A stretch of 64,000 nucleotides of DNA from Endothia cerciana (lineage: Eukaryota > Ascomycota > Sordariomycetes > Diaporthales > Cryphonectriaceae): positions 248,001 through 312,000 of the forward strand of contig JALRMH010000009.1 in NCBI GenBank assembly GCA_026119935.1. Reading direction: 5' to 3'. Below, piece after piece: positions 56,327-64,000 of this stretch (its first letter is position 1; each line of letters begins with the position of its first letter). The position numbers and the translations under genes are program-made. The notes below the pieces were generated by a model. The model made no database searches. It was not told the origin of the DNA and saw only the letters and a program-made list of their open reading frames with translations.

Positions 56327-58095
56327 ATGGTAGCCCTCCTCCACCTGTTTACGTGGCAGCTAGTCGCGGTGTCCATCGTGGGCTATCTCATTTGCCTTGC
56401 CCTATATCGTATAACATTGCATCCTCTTGCCAGGTTCCCTGGGCCCAAGCTCGCAGCAATCTCGAGGTGGTACGAGGCCTATTTCGACGTCGTGCAGAAT
56501 GGCCAGTACACGTGGAAGATCGAGCGACTGCATAAGCAATATGGTGAGCATGTCCTGTGGACCGATCAGCTCAACTCACTGACCGGCTGGGAGGCGGGCA
56601 GGCCCCATCATCCGCATCAGTCCTTACGAGCTGCACGTCAACGATCCTTCGTTCTTTGAACAGCTGTACCGCCACGACGGCCGCTGGGACAAGTATGCGT
56701 TCACCGTGGACGGCTGGGCCGCCCCGGGGGCAACTATCTTCACGGCTGATCATTATGTCCACAAGTCGCGCCGTCAAGCTCTGAACCCCTATTTCTCTAA
56801 AACTCAAGTGATCAAGCACCAGGACCACATCCGGAGGCAGGTGGTCAGGCTTTGTGACCGGCTCTCTACCTTCGCCGGGTCAAAGGAGGTAGCTTATCTC
56901 GGCGCCGCGATCACCGCTATCACCCGCGACATCGCAAACTACTTTGTTTTTGGCCAGCATTACAATGGTCTGGACTATGACGACTTTGACGTCGCCACGG
57001 TCACCGCGGGCCAGAACACGGGGTTCTCGTGGCGTCTTAGCAAGCACATGACGTGGTTTATGCCTTTTTTGAAGTCAATACCGCTTAGCTGGGTTAGGAG
57101 GATCGCAGACGAGACGGCGAAGAAGTTCATTGACAACTTCCAAGTAGGTGGACTGAAAACATCCCCAGGTGAAGCAGAAGAACAGTGAGAGCCGTGCAAC
57201 CCACTCACATGTCGGACTCGTGACAGGAAGCTATGGACCACACGAAAGACCTCATGGCGGCGATCAACTCGCCCAATCCAGACCCCGACACGCCGCGCAC
57301 CGTCATCAAGGACATCCTCGAGTCCAAACTTCCGTCCGAGGAGAAGACCTTCAAGCGGGTGTTTGAGGACGTATCCTCGATAGCCGGCGCCGGGTTTGAG
57401 ACGACAGCGGGCGCGCTCCGGCTCATTCTGTTTCATGTCTTCACCAGCCCCGAGATCCTGGAGAAGCTCCGGGCCGAGCTCACCGCCCTCGGTGTAGACA
57501 CTCCCGGTGATCTTGACCTCAGGGCACTCGAGAAGCTGCCATATCTCACCTCGACTATCATGGAGGGCATCCGGCTGAGTCCCGCGATCGCGTCACGCAT
57601 GGGCCGCATAGCGCCTGATAGAGACATCTTCTATGAGCAGTGGCTCATCCCCGCAGGGACGCCCGTCGGCATGACCCTGATCTTGATGCATACGGACGAG
57701 AGGGTGTACCCAGACCCGAAGCACTTTTACCCCGAACGCTGGATGGATCCTGAGCTTCGGAGCAAGGCCGAAAGGGCATTTGCCCCTTTCTCGAGAGGCA
57801 CGAGACTCTGTCTCGGCATGCAGTAAGGGTTTTCTTGTACTCCCTTTTGCGAAGCGCTTATCTGTGCCTTTCCTTTCCATTATCCCGCATAGTATTGCTA
57901 ACAAGCGATTGAACGGAAACCAGCCTTGCTTGGGCAGACATGTACATGATCCTTGCCGCTCTAGTCCAACAGTTCGATTTCGAGTTCAAAGACGCGGCTG
58001 CTGAGGATTTTGAATGCGCCAGTGACGATTTCGCAATCGGGACGAGGGCCAAAGGCAGGCTGGACGCCATTGTATCGTCGCGCAGCACCGTCTGA
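56327..58095 (+). CDS. cytochrome P450 monooxygenase (four exons), 508 aa
   Basis: Exons 56327-56543, 56602-57143, 57227-57822 and 57924-58095 join in frame. The start chosen is the ATG at 56327, directly before the membrane anchor (FTWQLVAVSIVGYLICLALY). A proline-rich hinge (LHPLARFPGPKLAAISRWYE) follows, then GPIIRISPYELHVNDPSFFE, typical of fungal secondary-metabolism P450s such as the trichodiene-oxygenase-like group. The oxygen-binding helix has AGAGFETTAG, the E-x-x-R is EGIR, and the heme loop is FSRGTRLCLGMHLAWAD with Cys448. The last intron interrupts the heme loop right after Met450, and only the spliced form restores HLAWADM. It lies just downstream of the PKS on the same strand, so it very likely oxidises the PKS product in the ER. 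Confidence 0.95.
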
Positions 58096-58681
58096 GATGG
58101 ATCGGCGGCAGGCCTACCTACCTTTCAGCTCATCTTCTACGATATGCTGTTTGCCTGGTCAGATCGTCATTAGATGGTGTCTCATTCTGAGGTCTTGTTT
58201 CGCTAGCCTATCTGGTGTCGTAGGGTTAGGCAGAATGGTCAGAAGAATGAAGGTCAACATCTTTGAAAAGTCGTCCCGGTATTTGGGTCTTCTGATCACC
58301 CACTTCTAATGTGAAGTAGGAGTATATAACAGAATTTTTTCATAATACGATCAACGTAGTTATCTATTGTTTCTACAAATTGAAATGTATCGGTAACAAT
58401 ATCTAAATGATCATCTTTTCATGTCTAGTACTACTATATTGTTACTCTGGGTTGTCCTGATAGTGCGTCGTGCCTATGGGACTTGCGAGTCCTATTGGTC
58501 AACCCAGTGCCGTGATGCATTTGGGGTGTTTTCTGCACTGGTTCGATGAGTCTACTACCATTATATCGCCTAAGCTGATTCTCCCCGTGCCTTATCATGC
58601 TGTTATAGGATCATGCTAGTATAATGTTGGGAAACTCGTAAAGAAGAAATGGAGGGGCTGTTAAGCATTCTAAATAGTCTT
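58096..58681. other. spacer between convergent P450 and acyltransferase genes
   Basis: AT-rich 3' flank of both genes, without coding signal. It contains likely poly(A) sites of both transcripts (TATATAACAG near 58323; AATAATGTTG-like stretches near 58620). Confidence 0.4.
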
Positions 58682-60240
58682 CTACTTCATTCTTTCCATT
58701 TCCATCTGCACTTGATCCAAAACCTCCTTAACGAACACGTTCTCATCGCTCACTCCCAACATCCCGGGCCACCACGTAGCGGTGATTCCCATAGAGTCGT
58801 TCTTGGTGCTAAGCAGCTGGAGGTTCAACGGTGCCCCCGTCTTGTTCCCCGACTGAGACACTACGGCTGATTCGCCCCGCCAGCTATCCTGCCCCACTGC
58901 TCCCGCTCCATTATCCGTGGACATACCCCCATCAAACACCCCGAGGTTGCTCAGCCCGAAGGAGACCGTGGCCGGCTGGACAGCTTGGCTCTCCAACCAT
59001 CCCTTCACGTCGGAGATGTACTTGAGGAGGGCCACTGGTTGGTCGGCGAGCCTGCCGGAGGCTTCCGCCAGGTGTAGCGTGTTATGACGGATCACTTCCC
59101 AGACCTCCTCTGGGATGCAGCCGTCGTGGTCCTCGTCCTCGTCGGGCACAGCGAAGTCCTCGGAGACGAAGGACACATAGTTGGCCAGGGCGCCCTGTCC
59201 CTTCCCGAGGGCCTTCCGCAGATCGATGGCGTTGGCCGCCCTGATCTTGCGGAAGTCCTGTCCGCGCGCGTGCAGGCCCCTGCAGACGCCGCGGGCCACG
59301 AGGTAGTTCAGCAGGGCGGTGAGCCGGGCACCGTGTATGCGGCAGACCTTCACGACGCGCCGAAGCGTCGCGTCCGGTACCAGGGCCACCTCGAACGCGG
59401 TCGGCGGGTCCTCCGGGACGTTGAGCTTGAAGGGCGGACGGGCCGTCTTGGGGCCGGTCCATACATCGGTCAGGTCCTCCTTTGGGTAGCCGAGCGCGGA
59501 CGCCAGCCGGGCTGGTAGGAGCTCCCGGATCAGTATTGGGAGGAGAAAAGACCAGGAGATGGTAAGCCTGCCGGCATTCTCTATGGGTGGCTGCAGCTGT
59601 CGCGTCTCGTGTTCGTGGTGCCTAGCCTCCGCGGCACCGTTCAGGGCCCGCAAGAAGGTGTCGTGAAGGGTGATCGTGCCCAGGCCGTCCCAGAGACAGT
59701 GAGAGTGCATGAAGGCAAGATAAAAGGACGGGGTCCGTCCTCCTGCAGCCGGTTCTATCTCGCTCATGTAGACACGCCATTGTGGTCGCTCACCGGCCCG
59801 AGGGAGGCGGGCACGATGTAGATATCCGAGAAAGCTCCTGATCCGCTGCTTGTCGTCTTCTCCTGCGAGCGGCTCTTTGACGTGAACCACGTGTTGGGTG
59901 AGATCGATGCTGTCGACGAGTGCGAGCTGGGGCCGTTTCCCGTCAGGGTTGACGATGGTGATCCTAAGACCCGGATGCTCATCGATACAGTACCTGAGCG
60001 CGTCTGATATCAAGGCTTCGGTACTCTGCACCTGCCTATTGCCAAACAGACTGGTGCTATACTTGGTCACCAGTACGATACAGTGGGACATGCCTAGCGC
60101 ATCACTGGCGATGAACCGCCGCTCATTGGTAGCTATTCAAGGGAACGAGGGTCAGTAACTACGGCTATGTCGACCACAGACAGGAGTTAAGGTCAAAGGG
60201 GGTACTGCGTACTCGCCGGTCGAAGGATTTCCATCTTCAT
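58682..60240 (-). CDS. alcohol O-acetyltransferase-like enzyme (AATase/condensation superfamily), 492 aa
   Basis: A 28-nt first exon (60213-60240, MKMEILRPA) joins a long second exon (58682-60132) across an 80-nt intron (GTACGC...GAATAG). The result is LRPATTNERRFIASDALG followed by MSHCIVLVTKYS, the typical opening of fungal alcohol acetyltransferases. The catalytic motif H-x-x-x-D-G is in FMHSHCLWDGLGTITLHD (H154, D158). A late SFGLSNLGVFDGG matches the conserved loop seen in BAHD/ATF-like enzymes. It would move an acyl group, often acetyl from acetyl-CoA, to a hydroxyl on the cluster product. The same fold can also off-load polyketide chains from a carrier domain. It lies between P450 and transporter, which supports a pathway role. 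The substrate is unknown. Confidence 0.9.
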
Positions 60241-61005
60241 CGTCTGCGTGGTATGAAGAGCACCCATGGGCTTGGGTATGTCAACGCATCTACACGGGCG
60301 AGGTACGTCACCGGCAGGGTGTTAAGTTGGAGGGTATCACCGATCTGCCGCTCCAATGGCTATGAGTTTTGACTAAGCCTGTATAGATACCATAGCATAA
60401 ACACGCCTTTTGCATGACATGTTGGGTCAACGATGGTGGGTGTTGCTGGAGGTCGGCTTACAACGATTGCTGAATATCGTAGTATCCGGGAGAGATCATT
60501 ATCCCCGATAGAAGAATACCAGAAGGCTGAAGGAGGCACTAGGAGGGGCTAGCATGTGCCCAGTCAATCCTGCGGGATTCATGCAGGGCAAAGCTCCATT
60601 GACCAGCCACTTTACGTTCACCCCCCCCCCCCGCGGCGACTTCACCTTGCTCACACACTCTTTGTTCCACACCAAGAAGCCTTGTCCTCACGTCATGCTC
60701 CTCACCGTACCGTTAATGGCTGTATGGATAATCCGGAAGAGCCGGGAGGACCCAGCAAGGTGCAGAGTTTCGGCTGACAGTTCCGTCGAATAGAAAATTC
60801 GCCGCGTTCCAATCCAAGAGCCGCCAACCGGTGACGATCGCGAAAACGACCACGTGCTGGCGTCCAGTCAGCACCACTTTGCCTCGCCTATTCGACTTTG
60901 CCCTTGGTCCTTGCATGGCCGTTGGAATGACTACCATGTAGGGGTAGCCGGCCGGCTCCTCCAGCTCAGGGTGGCAGAACATCGCACCACCAGCAGCCTC
61001 CCACG
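60241..61005. promoter_or_regulatory. divergent promoter between the acyltransferase and the ABC transporter
   Basis: No gene. It contains a C-run (60622-60633) and GC-rich sequence toward the transporter start. The two genes are transcribed apart, so they may be co-regulated. Confidence 0.4.
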
Positions 61006-64000
61006 ATGTGTTCGATAGGCGACGTGGACGACTGGGGCCCGTTCATTCGCGATGCAGCTCGCTGCGAACACCTGAGTTTCACGCTCCTCTTCGAGGAGGC
61101 CCTGATGAGCTTGCTGCCCTCGACCTGCGCACTGTTGCTGGCCGCTTATAGGCTCAGCGTGCTGGCGAAGGAGGACATTAAGGCACAGCGAACATGGATG
61201 CGCACAGTAAAGCTGGTACGCAAGCTCCTGTCTGGACGCCATGTACGGTGGTTGGGATCGCTGGACCACGATCTGATTTCGCTTTAGGGAGTTAATGGTA
61301 TTTTTGCCATCCTGGCGTTGACGCAGCTTTGCTTGTATGCCGTGCCCGGCACGCCCAAGACCAGACTGTCGCTTGCCTCGTCTGTAGTCCTCTTCTTGGA
61401 GGCCGTGGTGTTTATCCCCCTGTCTGCCCTGGAGCACACCCGATCCGCACGGCCATCCACCGTCCTGGAGGTCTATTTCACACTATCGTTCCTCCTGGGC
61501 ATCATCCATTGCAACACATTATGGCTCATACGCGGCTCCAACGCCGTCGCTAGTGTTTTCACGGCGACACTCGTCGTCCGGTTCTTTGCATTGCTGGCTG
61601 AATCGCAAGGCAAGCGTCGGATCCTCCTGGCTCCATACCGAGATCTCCCGCCGGATGGCACAGGCGGTCTCTTCAATGTGCTCACACTTTCCTGGTTGCT
61701 TCCACTGCTGAGGAAGGGGTTCTCCTCCCCTCTACAATTACAGAGTCTGTTCCCTCTTCACCCGGGGATGAGGGCAGACTCTTTACTACGCAAAACACTC
61801 AGCCGCTGGAATCACGGTAAGCCTACTACATAAGTCCAAAATGCTACAGCAGCCGCTCATGCCTCGATTGAACATATTGTAGATTCTCCGAGCAGTGGGT
61901 TCCGCTTGCTATTTCTTCTTATGGGACAGGAAAAGGCCACAATACTTGCCGGTGGTGCCTTTCGCTTATGCATGGTCGCTCTACGCTTTGCGCAGCCGTT
62001 CCTGGTACAGGCCGAACTGCAGTTCTCCGAGGACTCTCGCAGTGAATCATCAGCTGCGAGAGGGACATGGTTGGTGGTCGGCTATGCCGCCGTCTATCTT
62101 GGTGTAGCGGTACGTAGAGGTCTGGCATATGACGCATCCAGCCGAGTTGTTGCCTTCTACTGACCTTCAGGCACTCTAGGTATGTCAAGCAGGCTCCCAG
62201 TATCACAGTAAGAGGTTCGTGTTACAGGTGAGAGGCAGCCTCGTCCCTCTACTCTATGGCCACGTCTTGAAAGTCGACCCCAAGAAGGCATCCGAGTACG
62301 TTCCAATCTCCCTGGTGAGCGTTGACATGGAGAAAATGGCGCTCGGACTTGCGACGTTTCATGAAATATGGGCATCTTCCATCGAGATCGGCCTTTTCTT
62401 CTGGTTGATCGAACGACAAATCCACGTCGCGGCTGTAGCTTCAAGTGTCGCGTCCATTGGTAAGAACAAGGAAATTCACTATTCCATCAGATTCCCAGTC
62501 TTAGAAACTGACCAAGGTATATTCTCGCTGAAGCGTGCCTCGTGGCGGGCTTCCTGATCTCGACTCGAGCAATGGGCTATCTCACTGCTTGGCTCGAAGA
62601 CATTCAACGACGGATTGACATTACAGAGAGTGTGCTGAGCCAGTTCAAATCGGTCGCTCTGGCCGGCTTCATGAACTCGGTGACGTCGCGCGTATCGTCG
62701 CTCCGTGAGACTGAGATCCAGACGTCAAAGGGATATCGGGCTATGGTGGTGGGCGTACTCACAATGGGTAATTACCTGCACTCCCCAGAAATGTGCTCCG
62801 CGGAAGATAGCAGTACCTACTCACCATGCTAACCTAATACGCCCCTCAACAGCATACTCATCGGTCGTCATAGCACCAGTTATCGGCTTTGGCCTCTTTG
62901 TGTTTGTACCGAAAATTCGGGGCTCAGGCGTGTTCGACTTCGAAACTGCGTTCTCCACGCTTACTGCTTTCACTTTATTCACATCGTCTATAACATCACT
63001 GGTTCAAGCAACATTCGAGTTGATATCTGCTCTCAGCGGATTCGCACGATATGCGCAATTCCTGCGCGAGCCGCAATTGGTTGACCCTCGCGTGCAAATA
63101 GACAGCTCCCCTTTCATGCCTCCAGCATGGACGTCGCCAGCCAGTGGCGGCACCATTACGGAGGAGACCGCCGACGGCGACGACGAGAGCACTTTCGCAC
63201 TGCAGCCCTTGTCACCGACTCGGCGGCGGCTGAATCCACTATCCTTGCTCCTTGATGAGCGCATGTGCTTGGTCGTTCGAGACGCCGACATCGGATGGCC
63301 CGGCAACACGAGCGTAATCAAGGCGGCATCTCTCTCAATAGGAAAGCAAAAGATCACGGCCTTCACGGGTGGACCTGGCTCCGGGAAGACGACGTTGCTG
63401 GAAGCATTTTTGGGGCAAGCCACAATCTCTAACGGGTCGGTGGCCACAGGATTCATCCGTGCTGCCTACTGCAGCCAGAAGCCGTGGATCTTCGAGGGAA
63501 CCATCATGGACAACATTGTCAACTGTTCTGCCCTGAATATATCTCGCTATGACGCCGTAGTGGAGGCCTGCGGACTTCGCCAGGAGATTAGCCGCATGCC
63601 CTTGAAAGATAGAACGCCTACTGGAAGTGGTGGTTCCCGCTTGAGCGGCGGGCAGCGCAAACGAGTGGTAAGTCTCGCCCACTGGTCCTATCACGTGGCT
63701 CCTTTTGTCTTAGTTGTTCCCCTTACATGAGCGCAGAGCCTAGAGCAAGTAGACCTAGCTGATATGGAATCCACTTACAGGCCTTAGCTAGAGCAGTTTA
63801 CTGCGGGCTAGACTTGCTCATCCTAGATGATGTATTGAGCGGCCTTGACCCAGAGACGTCCAAGACCGTATGGAGGAATTTATGCGGCGTGGATGGGTTA
63901 TTTCGCCGAGAAGGGAGGACAGTCATATTCTCTTCCATCCATAGTAAGTCTCATCCATCTTATGGGAGTGGGTTGGAAAAGAAAACAAAAAAAAAAAAGA
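61006..64000 (+). CDS. ABCC/MRP-type ABC transporter, 5' part (continues past the window)
   Basis: The ATG at 61006 begins MCSIGDVDDWGPFIRDAARC. Exons called: 61006-61242 (or -61215, as two donors keep frame), 61288-61816, 61883-62109, 62180-62459, 62534-62767, 62853-63667, 63781-63943. A further intron starts with GTAAGT at 63944. The N-terminus has the extra TMD0 helices of MRP-type pumps (SLLPSTCALLLAAYRL; SLASSVVLFLEAVVFIPLSA), then the linker TGGLFNVLTLSWLLPLLRKG and TMD1 helices. NBD1 has Walker A TGGPGSGKTTLLEAF, the signature RLSGGQRKRV and Walker B LLILDDVLSGLD. The second half (TMD2, NBD2) is outside the window. Such pumps export conjugated or lipophilic products or fill vacuoles. 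Next to the PKS genes it is the likely product exporter or self-protection pump. Confidence 0.93.

Noticed and set aside
1..64000. CRISPR arrays, bacterial operons or prophage
   Set aside because: Spliced eukaryotic genes throughout; no regularly spaced repeats seen.

Overview
The window is nuclear DNA of a filamentous ascomycete (Pezizomycotina, most likely a Sordariomycete). Its protein genes carry short GT-AG introns of about 50-150 nt. It encodes two mitochondrial complex I proteins, Zn2Cys6 regulators, 2EXR proteins, a sedolisin and a highly reducing polyketide synthase (HR-PKS), and several intergenic blocks are AT-rich and TpA-rich, as expected after repeat-induced point mutation (RIP). 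Species cannot be read from the sequence. All exon structures were worked out by hand from reading frames, splice signals and family motifs.

Left arm (1-14.8 kb): gene-poor and decaying. It holds a broken NRPS adenylation-domain relic (2.3-2.7 kb), an unidentified decayed fragment (4.0-4.2 kb), an AflR-like Zn2Cys6 regulator whose frame breaks near 5.5 kb, a TA-flanked 471-bp MITE-like element with 31-nt terminal inverted repeats (6311-6781), two uncharacterised genes (8.0-9.1 and 12.0-12.7 kb) and the tail of a dead type-B carboxylesterase (9.5-10.2 kb).

Middle (14.8-41 kb): ordinary chromosomal content. A large proline-rich protein of unknown function is followed by two adjacent complex I genes, the 23-kDa 2x[4Fe-4S] subunit and the mitochondrial acyl carrier protein. 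Then come a kinase-like protein, a hypothetical protein, a divergent Zn2Cys6 regulator/MFS transporter pair, a divergent pair of 2EXR paralogues, a doubtful membrane protein and a secreted sedolisin (S53) protease.

Right arm (41.6-64 kb): a biosynthetic gene cluster. In order: an intronless P450 (-), an AT-rich island, an M20/carbamoylase-type amidohydrolase (-) divergent from a complete 2552-aa HR-PKS (KS-AT-DH-cMT-ER-KR-ACP, +), a second P450 (+), an alcohol O-acetyltransferase-like enzyme (-), and an ABCC-type exporter (+) cut by the window edge. I infer a reduced, C-methylated polyketide that is hydroxylated once or twice, possibly acylated, and exported. The PKS has no releasing domain, so the acyltransferase or the amidohydrolase are the local candidates for off-loading. 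The amidohydrolase is the least expected member and the most interesting part of the window. No cluster-specific regulator is visible inside the window; the cluster probably continues past the right edge.
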